Below, piece by piece: positions 53,309-64,000 of a stretch of DNA of 64,000 nt; position 1 is the stretch's first letter, and each line of letters begins with the position of its first letter. The notes below the pieces were generated by a model, which saw only the letters and a program-made list of their open reading frames with translations, did no database searches and was not told where the DNA came from. The DNA is from Phaseolus vulgaris (taxonomy: Eukaryota > Streptophyta > Magnoliopsida > Fabales > Fabaceae): NCBI RefSeq assembly GCF_000499845.2, contig NC_023759.2, positions 45,788,672-45,852,671 of the forward strand, written 5' to 3'. The position numbers and the translations under genes are program-made.

Positions 53309-56300
53309 ATGGAACGTCAGGGTCATGATTATACAGCTGCATCTGCTATGGCATATGCTCAGCAACAGAGGCAAGCTGCTAATATACAACAACAACAACA
53401 GCAACAATTTGGATTTCATCCCCAGCATCAGCAGTTTCCTTCATCAATGCACGGTCCTCCTTTTATACCCCCAGGTCCCGGTCCTGCACACCCCCCTATG
53501 CAACAATTCCCGTATCATCATGCTTTGCAGCAGCAGCAGCCACTTCCTCAATTACACCCTCATGCCCCTCCCCCTCCTCATCTACTTCTTCAGCAGCAGC
53601 ACCAAGGACCGCCTGCATTCCCTTCACATTATCCTCCTTCAATGGTTCCATCTCCTTTTTATGATTCTGCCCCACCCCCAGTCGCCCCCCCTTCCGATCC
53701 CGAACTCCACAAGCGAATTGACAAGCTTGTTGAGTATGCCGTGAAAAACGGCCCTGACTTTGAAGCTATGATATGTGAAAAGCAACGTGATAATCCTTCA
53801 TATAGTTTCCTCTTTGGTGGGGAAGGCCATGGTTACTACCGTTATAAACTTTGGTTATCAACTCGTCCACCGGGTGGTCCATTCAACGCTCCTTTTCCGT
53901 CATCTTCCATGCCCATGATCCATCCCCCTCCAAATCCAATGATGAATCCATCTCCTCTAAATGCTTCTCCAATGAATCCTGCAGGAATTGGGTCTTCACC
54001 TTCAATGCTAGGCCCTCCTCCTTTCCAACAGTTCTATGATCAACAACACCACCATCAGCATCCTCAATCTTTTGGGCTTCCAGGGCGGCCTGAGTATGAC
54101 CAGTCGTCCAAGTCTTTCAAAGGACCCTCTGGGCCACTTCCATCTGATGTCGCAATGGAGCTCAGTAATGTGCTTAACAATTTAAATGGTACAAAAGAAT
54201 CCATCAAAGGTGCAAAACTTTGGTTCATGCAGAGATCTCCATTTGCACCAGCCCTAGCAGAGGCCCTTAGAGACAGGGTCTTTGCACTGGATGAAGTCGA
54301 GAGACAGTTACACATAATATACCTTGCCAATGACATCCTTTTTGACAGGTAGCATGGACTATCATTTCAGCATTGAGCTTAATTTTTCTTTTTCCTCCTT
54401 CCTCCCACCATTTCAAAAACATAATTTGGTTCGTTAGCATCTGATAAATTCTTAGTAATGTGCTTCTAATAATAAGAAACTATGAATCGTGCGTACATGG
54501 TATTTTCCCTCTCCGTTGTCATGTCAAAATAAGCTTGGTTATTAGTATAGTTTTTTCGCCACCTTCAGTTTTTGTCTGATTGGTGGATTAGTTTCCTGAT
54601 ACCAGAATGCAATAAAAACCGTGTTTAATAGGACTTACAACTTTTAACTAACACTATCCGTACTCACATTTCATTTTCTCCAAAATTGTTATTTTCCTCC
54701 AAACCTCTTGGAAAATAGTCTGAAATCTCATGTAAATAGGCAAAAGATGTGGTCATTCTATGAAAGCACTTTTCATGACAATATGTTAGTGTATTTTATC
54801 TGGGAGTTTCGTCAACTGTTTCCATACTTTTGTATTAATTAACTATATAAAAATAGTGCATTTTTTCCCATTTAATGTTCTTTTTTGCATGTTTTTGGCA
54901 CGCCTAGATCTCTGCCCTCTTGCTTATTTTCGTCCTGGTTAGATAATCCTCATTGACTTTTCATCATCATTGACTTTTGCATGACTGTTTCACAGCTTAA
55001 ATAGGAGAACAAACGGCAATGAACTTGACAGTGAAGCTCTTGCCTTCAAGCCTGCTTTAGGCTCCATGCTTGCAAGAATTTATCATAACCCACAAAGCAA
55101 TGAGGAATACAGGAAAAGATTGCAGCAAATGGTGGAGTTCTGGGCCTCTAAAAAGGTTTACGATCAAGATACTATATCTTTACTAAAGGGTGAGATGATT
55201 GGTGGGCTGCAAACAAATCCTTTTCCTGGGGCATCAAAGGATTTATCTTCTGCTTCAGCAGAATCAGTTGCAGGTAAGCTTCTCTTTTTTAACCAGAATG
55301 TTTCGTGGCTTGCAGAATTCAGTGAATTCTTCTCTCGTGAGCTAGATAATTTCGTATATGTGTGGCATTAATTGGTTTGAAAATGCATTTTCCCCGTGGG
55401 GATAAAGATCACAACAATGTCCGTCTTGCTTTAAGAAATATCACTCCCTCAAAAGACTTTTAGGAGCGGGAAGGGGTTGATTTCAGTAACTTCTGTTGTC
55501 TCCACTGCTGTAAATTTTTATATTCAAATATTGCAAGCTAATTTTTTTTCCTAGTATGTTTTTCCTAGTATGTTTTTCATTTAGTTTGTAATAAATGATT
55601 AAGCAGGAAGTTGTGATTAATGCTCATTCACACTGGCCATCAATGAACTTGAGACAACTTAGTTTAGTTTTCTTAACATTTCTTTGATGCTAACTAGCGA
55701 TTTATAACTAAGTATTTATATTATTTGATATAGGAAAGTATTTATAATTTATTCTCTCCCTGTTGCAGGAGTTTTGCAGACACCTAACCATGTTGCCCAG
55801 CAGTGGCAGGCTGATAGGTTAGGCTCTGGTTCAAATGTCTTAGATCAAGATCGTAATGATAAGCATGCAGCTCCACCGCAGTCACTATCTGTACCCCTAG
55901 CAGCTCAGCAGTTCCTTCCAAATCCTGCTCCTCCTAGTGCCTTTCCTGGGTCCATGGCTATACCATCTTCTGTTCAACCTGCTAACCAAGCACCTGGTGG
56001 TGTTCATTTATTGCCCCCTCCATCATCCAGCACCGGTGAACAATTGCCACCATATCCATTATTCCCACCTGGCCTCATTCCTGGAATGGTTAGAAAGATG
56101 CAGATCGGTAGTGGGGTTCCATATTCTCCTTTGAGCCCTTTGGATATCCCAACCATCATACCGCCATCAACTGTGCCACCATCAGAAATTCTACAAAGAG
56201 TGTCAAAATTTTTTAAGGAAATTGGAGAGGTAAATCCTTCTGAGGGCCCTATGAATTCTGATTCAAGAGATGAAGATGATGAATATGATAGAGAATTTGA

Positions 56301-56556
56301 GAGGGAGTCTGCAGTACGAAAGGGAGGGGCTTGTATACCTCCACCCCCAAACTTGCAGGTTGATCCAGAGACTGGAACCTATGTTGATGGGACAGTAGAG
56401 CGGAAACCTGGATCTGGTGGCTCAGGCAGGTTGGGGCTTGGGGCCACTGCTAATCCCAACGAGGTAAGTCAGTATGATGATGTATATACATCTTACAGGA
56501 AGCAGAGAAGCACCAATTACCATTCTTCAATGAGTGCTAGAGCCGCAGCAAGATGA
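53309..56556 (+). CDS. SURP and CID domain splicing factor, CHERP-like
   Basis: Coding exons 53309-54348, 54996-55273 and 55769-56556 join in phases 2 and 1 to give 701 aa; a leader intron probably spans 52876-53261. The N-terminus is rich in Gln, Pro and His. The SURP module is at about 134-182 ([28 protein letters not shown]). A CID domain follows at about 279-420 ([44 protein letters not shown]). An acidic patch ([14 protein letters not shown]) precedes a Gly-rich stretch ([12 protein letters not shown]) and a conserved-looking end with [13 protein letters not shown]. Animal CHERP, part of the U2 snRNP-associated machinery, has SURP, CID and a G-patch; here the G-patch is barely recognisable. 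A nuclear role in splice-site recognition is inferred from family. U2SURP/SR140 is less likely because no RRM is present. Confidence 0.92.
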
Positions 56557-58520
56557 AAGCTTCACTTACCTTTTCATCCGAAGTTTTGGATTCCTGTATG
56601 TTAGAGCGGGTCTGTCAGCTTTGTCTTTATTAACATTTCTTTAAAAGTCTGTAGTTAAGCTGATGCTTTTGCTTGTTATGTTGTGCCAATGGTCCAACGT
56701 GCTTTGTCTCCTGGATTCATGGACGATTGGATCCATCATTCGTTGATCAAACTGAATATCCTAAACACTTTCAAGGCACTCATGGTAACGGGTTAAAAAT
56801 GAATAGTAATGCCGTTCTCTACTTTGCTAGAGTTTGATTTTGGTATACGGTTTAATGGAGTTTCTGTCTTGAATCTCTGCACCCTCTACTCATCCCGGCC
56901 TCCTTTTTTTTATTTATTTAACGGATTCTGTTTAATTGTTTAATTCAGCGTGTTTGAGTGAGTTGTGCTTCCGATGCTTTTTTTCAGTTCCACAGAATCT
57001 TAATTATCCTTAAGCTTATATATAGAAAGAAATTAAAAAGGGGTGATCATAACATCACTTTCTTCAGTGATTTACTTTGTTCCGTGAAATTTACATACCA
57101 TATTGCCTTCTAGTGAGACAGTGGCTTCATGACCGTGATCAAGGACGATAAAGTAATGAATTGAGCCGCGCAGTTAGATGGTGTTGGCTCAGCAACATAC
57201 TCAACTTGGGCACAAAAACTGTAAAGCTGACAGATGAAGAAAATCACTGAGACCAGACCTGAAACTGACATGATAACAGCAACAGCTAATTCCTTAACGT
57301 TTATGGGAGCCACGTGGTTGTTGTTTTGTCCTGTCTGCTTTTGAGTGTGGAGGTCAGCCAGTGGGCTGGGACACATTGAAAAGGCTGTCACTTGCAATAA
57401 TCTTAACTGAATCTTATCTACCTAGGCTGCCGTCGCGTAATGCCATGCAGTCCTTTTCTTGAACTGTTTGAGTATAGCAATGTTGATGATATGAAGGACT
57501 AACGGCGAAGGTTTAGCAGATCGCACCAAAAAATGCCATAATTCTGCCACCCACTTGATTCTAAGCCCCATTCGGTTAGCGGATAAGATAACCTCAGTAA
57601 GCTGGCACGTAGCAAATCAGAATTCCGTTAACTAGCTTCAAATCTTAAAAGGCCCCACGTAGAGAGTTGTGTTTCGACTCTGGAGAATCTTAGGGGACAT
57701 CCTGGGTCTCCCTAAGTTCCTCTGTCCAAAGAAAAAACATTTTATAATCATTGCTTCTCATCTCCCATTAATGGATGCTCTCAACACCTAATGCTCTTCC
57801 CACTCACACAGGCGTGGACATCCACTCTCCTTTTCCCATGGATCTCCTAGTGGAAGAGAAACAAAACATTCATTCTCATCCTTTGCATCAATTTTCAAAA
57901 CTTTATATCAAAAGAAAAAGGCAAACCTTTCATGTCTATGTCTTCTTCTGCTCCACCTTTTTTTGTTTATTTATAGCCACAACTTCAGGTTATATTCTTA
58001 GGATCTCTCTCTACATATAAAGTAGAGTATCGTTGAGGTAGATATTACTTTTAGAACTACTTCATTATTACTTATAAAAACATATTATTACATTTTATTA
58101 AAAATAGTGGTTAAATTAACTGATTGTATATAAAAAAAATTGTCAAAATATTATTTTTATTTAAAAGTTTGTCCAATTAAAAAGAACTGATAAAATACCG
58201 CGTCATTTTATAAATATTTTTGAACTTTAAAAACTTGTTTGAACCTTAATAATTCTTTAGAAGGTTTGTGGTGTGAAAGAATCTTTATTCATATTGGTAT
58301 TACTACAGAAATAGATGTTGTGGATAAGCAATATTTTGATGTGAGTAGTGACTAAGGTGGTGTGGTTTGAGTAAGTTGGATTGTTCTTGGGAGAAATTGA
58401 CATTCTGACTCAAACCTGCAACGTGCATGGATCCTCCCTCACTGTCATCCACCTCTTCCCATGCCTTATAATAATCACAAAACGCATCACCTTTTTCCCA
58501 CTGAAAATATCACCATCCTA
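56557..58520. other. Intergenic region downstream of the CHERP-like gene
   Basis: The first 350 bp should be 3' UTR. A possible small minus-strand gene lies at 57110-57376. The stretch 57400-57770 has ordinary base composition, without a recognised feature. The segment 57960-58370 is AT-rich. Confidence 0.5.
57110..57376 (-). CDS. Possible small membrane protein, unrecognised
   Basis: From the ATG at 57376 the frame encodes 88 residues. A hydrophilic start (PLADLHTQKQTGQNNNHVAP) is followed by one strong membrane segment (AVAVIMSVSGLVSVIFFICQ) and a short Cys-containing tail. The base composition is more gene-like than surrounding intergenic DNA. I recognise no family and see no clear promoter or splice sites. 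It could be a lineage-specific gene, part of a longer spliced gene, or chance. Confidence 0.25.
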   Translation of the reverse strand: MCPSPLADLHTQKQTGQNNNHVAPINVKELAVAVIMSVSGLVSVIFFICQLYSFCAQVEYVAEPTPSNCAAQFITLSSLITVMKPLSH

Positions 58521-58528
58521 TCATTTCC

Positions 58529-58536
58529 TATATAAA
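58529..58536 (+). promoter_or_regulatory. TATA box of the AMP1-like gene
   Basis: CCTATATAAAAAG about 150 bp before the ATG, a good plant TATA context. It predicts transcription start near 58562. The leader holds AAC/AAT repeats (58560-58590) and a TTC repeat (58650-58671). Confidence 0.7.
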
Positions 58537-58677
58537 AAGCCACACCAAGTAGTATTAATAATAACAACAACAATATAATAATAATAATAATCAAAAGTGA
58601 ACCACTCAACTCATTCTTTCATCTTGCTCCCTTCAGTAGACCCTGCTCTGTTTCTTCTTCTTCTTCTTCTTCACAAA

Positions 58678-61600
58678 ATGATGCCTAAACCCATGAACGT
58701 TTTGACGACAAAGCCCTCACCTTTGAGTACCGTGGTGCTGCTGCTGATCCTCTGCATTCTGGGTTTCTACGCTATGCATTTCCCTCACTCTTCTACACCT
58801 TCCTCCGCCTCCCAAAACCTCTCTCAGGTGGAAACACTATTTCTCTCCACTTCCTCAAACTCCACCATTTCTTCCTATCTCCGCGCCCTCACCCTGCACC
58901 CTCACCTCGCCGGAACAAAACCCGGCTCCGACATCGCCCGCTACGTCCTCAACCACTTCACTTCATTGGGACTCAAGGCCCACACCGCGACATACACCAC
59001 GCTCCTCTCTTTCCCGGTGCACTCCTCCCTCTCAGCTCATTTTAGCGAAGGAACCTCGGTGAGCCTCCGTCTCACAGAGCCGACCGCCGCGGGCGTGGTT
59101 CCGGCGTACCACGCGTACTCGCCGTCGGGTGCGGTGCACGCGCCCGCGGTGTTCGCGAACTACGGGAGGGAGAGGGACTACCGTGTGCTTGGCGCGATGG
59201 GAGTGAACGTGAGCGGGTGCGTGGTGGTGGTGCGGAAGGGCGGGGAGATCGGTCGCGGCGCGGTGGTGGAGAAAGCGGAGGCGCACGGGGCGGCGGCGGT
59301 GCTGGTTTACGGCGAGGGTGATACCTGGAGGAAGGGGTTTGAGAGGGGGCACGTGATGAGGGGAGGAATAGGGGACCCACTTACTCCTGGTTGGGCTGGG
59401 ATTGAGGGTGGCGAGACACTGGGATTGGAAGATAGTGAGGTTTTGAAAAAGTTCCCCAAAATTCCATCTATGCCCTTGTCAGCTGAGGTCGCTGACTCTA
59501 TTTTGTCCTCTCTTGGGGGTGCTCCTGTGCCCCTTGAATGGAGGGGCACCCTAAGGTCTAAGGTCAGGCATGTTGGTCCTGGCCCCACCTTCCTCAATTT
59601 CACTTACCAGGTGAGCCGAATGTAATGCAGTGTCTCTCTCAACCCAAAAGCCTCATTTATGCTTTCCAGTGTTTTTGGCTTTGAAAAGTAGCTTTCTTTT
59701 GCTTCTTTACATTCTATTTTTTGTCAGTAAAAGTTATTGGCCCGACCTGTACTTGCTGAAACAAACCAAGCATTTCTTTAAGGTCAGCAAATTTGAAAGT
59801 TTTTTTTTTTCAAATGTGAAAAATATGGTAGACAGGACATTCTTGAAGCGAACCATGATATGCTTATTGACTGGTTCTCCTTCTGTTTTATGGGGAACCT
59901 TCAAATTTTCTAATACGTTGAAATTTATTTGGAAGTATAAACACGAGTGAGTGTCACTTTTTGTTTAATGATTTTCACTTATGGTTTTAAGTTATCAAAA
60001 GTGTTTTAAAGATTGTGTTGTACATTTTCGTTCAGCTGCGTTTGATATGCATTCATAGTATCTGAGTTGATAAAAGGAAGTGAGAAGTTGAAGAGGGGAG
60101 GGGAACGGTTAAGCTGAAGGTTATGATCGTGTTTGGGGTGTATGTTTTTATCCATTTTCGTTTTTTCAGGGTGAAAACAAGGTGGCCGCCATTCAAAATG
60201 TTTTTGCTGTCATAAAGGGGTCAGAAGAACCTGATCGATATGTTCTGCTTGGGAACCACAGAGATGCATGGACGTATGGTGCTGTTGATCCCAGCAGTGG
60301 GACAGCTGCACTGCTTGACATTGCTCGTCGGTTTTCTGTTCTATTGGGCTTGGGGTGGAAGCCAAGGAGGACAATAATTCTCTGCAGTTGGGATGCAGAG
60401 GAATTTGGGATGGTAAGAAATTTTCCTTCTTGACAACTGATATGAATTGTATTTCCAGGAATAACGTGGAAGGTGGCCAAGGTTTATGGCTTTTATTTTA
60501 TTTTTTTCATTTTTGTTAATATCTGCTCTAACAGCTTTTATAGTAATGTGGTGTCAGTGGTTGTTGATAAGCTAGTGACAAATAATTTTTAGACATTCAG
60601 TGTGAAACTATTCTATTGTTTGTTTTCTTTTGCCCAAATTGAATGTCTTCCATTGGCTTGCTATAGCAAAATTCTTCCTGATACTGATTAATATTTTCTT
60701 CCCAGTTTTCTTCAATGTGTTGTCAGTTGCCTTCTTCAACGTTCAGATATGCTCACTATCTAATTAAACCAGTTTGCTTTATTTCAATGATGTTGTCCTT
60801 ACCTGTAATATTCTCTCTAAATCAAGTTTATCTGTTTGTGTAGATAGGATCTACTGAATGGGTTGAACAAAACCTTATTAATCTGGGTTCCAAAGCTGTA
60901 GCATACCTTAATGTGGACTGTGCTGTTCAAGGCCCGGGTTTCTTTGTGGGTTCAACTCCTCAGCTAGACAATCTTATTCTTGAGGTCACAAAAAAGGTAT
61001 TTCTTTGAAGTTGTTAATGCATGTGCAAACATAATACAGATAATTCTTAACACATGTATCATGTTTGCTCCTAGTAGTTCAGTAATTTTGAACATCAATC
61101 AGCTTTTGCTTTAATTCCAGGTCAAGGATCCTGATTCTGAGGGCGTAGCACTATATGAGAATTGGGCTGCTTCTTCTGCTGGAAGCAATAATGTAATGCT
61201 TTTTGTCACTGCTGGCCAAGTATTTGTTTGCACTTGCCAAACATATGTTTTGTATGATATAATTGTTATGATGTTCCAGAGACTATGATCTCTTGATTAT
61301 CTTATTGCTTTTTAATGCACCAGATCCTACCGTTCCTCATTATCTATTAGTAACCGATCAAACTTGTCTTGGCTTTTGAGCTGGCATATAGCTCAAATTA
61401 GTTTAGTAATGAATACTTAAAACTGAGGTTTCAAGGGTTGCTTGAGTTTTGGCAACTATAGTATTTGAAGCTAAAACCGACTTTATAGGAGACTGACATT
61501 CTTTTGTTTTCTCTACATGACAGATTTGTTTTACTAGTAGTATATGATATCTGAGTTTTTAGTAATGAAGAAACTTGAATTTTGTAGTTGTATTATGTAT

Positions 61601-63375
61601 TATGACAATGTGGGCTTTTTGCCATGCCTTTTTTGAAGTAAGTTTCAATTTTGTTGTGATCTCCTCATTGCTTACCACCTTTTGTTTTGTCAATTACAGA
61701 TTCAGAGGCTGAGTGGAGTTGATTCTGATTTTGCTCCATTTGTGCAGCACGCAGGGGTTCCATCCATTGATATGTATTATGGAAGAGGTACGTACCTCAT
61801 CTCTAGAGGATTCTGTCTGATTTATGTGAACTCTTACTGTGCAAATAAAGGCCAGTTGGTCACATTATATAACCTTTTTTTATCATCAATTGTTCATCAT
61901 TTAGGATTAATAATTAAATTCTAATTTAAGTCGTCCAGGAGCTATAAATATAATTATCACTCTCCAGTTCCAGATTCTTTAAGCATATATGTTTTGTAAT
62001 ACGAAATTAAATGATTTCTAGCCCAAAATGCTTCTAATAAATATGACATATATCCATAGACTTTGTTATCTTATAATTTGTGATGTAATAATCTCTATCT
62101 GATTTCCAGATTTTCCTGTCTATCACACTGCATTCGACTCCTATAACTGGATGGCAGAGTATGCAGATCCATTCTTCCACCGCCATGTTGCTGGTTAGAT
62201 TTCTCTTTTAACTGCATAATATGGTGTATACATTTCTATTTTTTAGTTAACTGTTAATCCATGTGGCAGTCATAAGATGTAACTTTTCTGTTCTTTGTTG
62301 TACTAGTTACCGGAGTTTGGGGGCTTCTAGCCCTTCACTTGGCCGGCGATCCCATTCTTCCTTTCAATTACGTTTCATATGCAAATGAGTTACAGGTGCT
62401 CATTTATGTTCACCTCTTCTTTCAACTAACTTCTTGTTAGCTAACATTTTTTCTTGGTAAACATAAAAATATTTTAAAAATTGTTCTTTTTTTTTTACCT
62501 AAAACGCGTTGGTTTTTATTTAATAAGAATAGAAGATTATTAATGGGTTGAAGCTAGAGAAATTTTTTTTTTATCAACAAAGAATTAAATGAATTAAAAA
62601 ATGAAATACTTTAGGGGTGTCTCAATCTGTATACAAATAATTGATGGAAGTTTTTGTAATAACGCCGAATAGAAAACTTGCACCGTATGTTAGTTGCAGA
62701 TCATTCATATATTGATTATGTAATCTTTCCCTGCTTTGGGCAGCTGTACAAAAACATGTTGAGCAACTTCATAGACCAGAAAATTTCCCTGTATCCATTA
62801 ACTCTTTCAATTGAAGAATTTGCTTCTGCTGCCAAAGAAGTTGATGGTGAAGTAAAGGTAAAACCAAAATAACTGCAATGGTTTCATTCAATGATACATC
62901 TTTTGCAGTAAACACTCCAAATTGTTCTTTATTGCCATGTATTTATGCTTGTCTTTCTTTGTTTTGAACTGCAGAAACTGAGATTGCAAGAAACGGAAGG
63001 TTGTTCTGTAGATATGAAAAGGCGAGCATTGAATGATAGACTAATGCTTGCTGAAAAAGGGTTCTTGGATGCATATGGACTTCAAGGAAGACAGTGGTTC
63101 AAGCATCTGGTGAGTGTATATGTTAATTACTAATATAATATGTCATCATGGTTGTATTTTGTAAATGAAAACCTGACATTTTCTGTTATATACAGGTGTA
63201 TGGACCTTCAAGCGACCATGAAAGGCTCAATTTCTTCCCTGGGATTTCTGATTCTATTACTAGTTCTACGGGTGTAACTGAAAGAGAAAGGCTAGCATCA
63301 ATTCAACATGAGATCTGGAGGGTTGCCAGAGCCATTCACAGAGCTGCTTCTGCACTCAGAGGAGAATTCACTTAA
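58678..63375 (+). CDS. AMP1: Glutamate carboxypeptidase II-like, AMP1 type (M28)
   Basis: Ten exons: 58678-59610, 60170-60412, 60844-60996, 61121-61192, 61700-61787, 62110-62193, 62307-62395, 62744-62857, 62975-63109, 63196-63375; all phases close to 696 aa. The frame extends upstream only through a GTG, so the first ATG (58678) is used; a second ATG follows directly. An N-terminal signal anchor spans about 17-33, giving a type II ER membrane protein. A protease-associated domain follows (about 140-280). The M28 zinc ligands align with human GCPII: His341, Asp351, Glu389, Asp417 and His502, with catalytic Glu388 (DAEEFG). A dimerisation domain forms the C-terminus. Arabidopsis AMP1 limits cytokinin level and meristem size and is needed for ER-linked miRNA repression of translation; its substrate is unknown. 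The intact ligand set argues against a pseudoenzyme. Exon 1 is strongly GC-rich between 58860 and 59400. Confidence 0.95.
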
Positions 63376-63836
63376 AACCACAAGCTCGATGGATGAAAAC
63401 ATATACGTTTTGAGTGTAAATATTACTAGTGTTTCTTTCAGTTTGTTACACGAGCAGAGTTGTTAGTTGCATTTTGAGGTATATAACTGTATATTAAGTT
63501 TTCAAAGAGGAGATGATGAATGATCTGCACAACATTTTCTCCATTTGTTTAAAGCACCAAAGAATATAGCTACGACTTTAAATGAAAAAGTGTTAAATAA
63601 ATCAAATATTTCAAGAAACTAAATACATGTTTGGTTTTGGTTTAGTATTTGGAGATTAGAGTTTACATTGTTTAACATCTTAAAAACATTGAGAGGAACT
63701 TTACGCGAGTTTGAAGTGGAACCTTCTCTGTGAAGAGGATAAGTATAAAATTTGGCAATTCGGTAGAAAGAACAAAAAATAACTGAAGGAAAAAGCATTA
63801 TATTTAAGTAAAGTTTAAATAAAAGAAGAAAAAGAA
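63376..63836. other. AMP1 3' UTR and spacer to the tRNA gene
   Basis: Contains the 3' UTR of the AMP1-like gene followed by AT-rich spacer. No separate gene is visible. Confidence 0.6.
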
Positions 63837-63909
63837 CGCGCCAGGTAGGGGTCGAACCTACGACCTTCTGCTTAGGAAACAGACGCTCTATCCACTGAGC
63901 TACAGGCGC
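63837..63909 (-). tRNA. trnR-CCU: tRNA-Arg (anticodon CCT)
   Basis: A 73-nt cloverleaf on the minus strand: acceptor GCGCCTG, D-loop GCTCAGTGGATAGAGC (an A-box), anticodon stem TCTGT/GCAGA with loop TTCCTAA (anticodon CCT at 63876-63874), T-arm GTAGGTTCGACCCCTAC (B-box) and discriminator G. It has no intron and no encoded CCA, as expected of a nuclear gene. Acceptor positions 6 and 67 form a U-U mismatch, which I recall as normal for plant tRNA-Arg(CCT). It reads AGG codons. Confidence 0.96.
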
Positions 63910-64000
63910 TTGATGTTAATTAAATATCAAATATATTATAAAACGTAATTATAAAAAGATATCCCGCCTAATTGTTTTTGAAGTGAAAAATTCGAAATGA
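63910..64000. other. Window end, nothing recognised
   Basis: AT-rich sequence directly upstream of the tRNA gene on its minus strand. The A/T-rich, CAA-poor flank shows no further feature. Confidence 0.5.

Noticed and set aside
53301..53744. 147-codon alternative frame overlapping the CHERP-like exon
   Set aside because: Shifted-frame reading of the Gln/Pro repeats (giving Leu/Ser runs); the SURP frame is clearly the real one.
59032..59603. Minus-strand frames of about 100 codons opposite AMP1 exon 1
   Set aside because: Arg/Pro-rich by-products of GC-rich coding sequence on the other strand.

Overview
This is plant nuclear DNA: AT-rich intergenic sequence, GT-AG introns throughout, 10-18 exon genes, a nuclear-type tRNA, MULE and MITE remnants, and no operon or bacterial signals. 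The protein set is that of a dicot. Several dispersed repeats resemble ones I associate with Phaseoleae legumes (bean, cowpea), so a Phaseolus/Vigna-type genome is my best guess; that assignment is an inference.

I could rebuild nine protein-coding genes, most of them with every exon phase closing. Left block, all on the minus strand: a GTD-binding (DUF593) myosin-binding protein of the MYOB7 type (2961-4455), a CXE15-type carboxylesterase (13010-15295), an 18-exon mitochondrial D-lactate dehydrogenase (19642-29762) and a SPX-RING ubiquitin ligase of the BAH1-like/NLA2 type (31633-34261). Right block: a SAM-domain protein (+, 41512-42300), an ANT1-type amino acid transporter (+, 46630-48963), ribosomal protein eS28 (-, 50601-50798), a SURP+CID splicing factor related to CHERP (+, 53309-56556), an AMP1-type M28 glutamate carboxypeptidase (+, 58678-63375) and a tRNA-Arg(CCT) gene (-, 63837-63909).

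The gene-poor stretches (5.2-13.0 kb, 15.4-19.6 kb, 34.7-40.4 kb, 42.3-46.5 kb) are AT-rich. They hold decayed repeats: a 368-bp MITE with about 45-bp terminal inverted repeats and internal palindromes (7873-8240), a degenerate internally deleted Mutator-like element with matching 20-bp ends (37408-40109), a diverged tandem duplication (36388-36710), AT microsatellites and fragments of dispersed legume repeats.

The genes do not form one pathway. The order MYOB7, CXE15, DLD matches what I recall of Arabidopsis At5g06560-06580, and SAM next to ANT1 matches At3g11890-11900. The window therefore looks like one ancestral block whose two Arabidopsis copies lost complementary genes. Functions touched are cytoskeleton/organelle movement, likely strigolactone turnover, methylglyoxal/D-lactate detoxification, nutrient-linked ubiquitination, amino acid transport, translation, splicing and meristem control. 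I found no clearly novel biochemical system. The most unusual items are the transposon remnants, the Glu in place of Asp in the CXE15 triad, the eroded G-patch of the CHERP-like protein, and the GC-rich first exons in an AT-rich setting.
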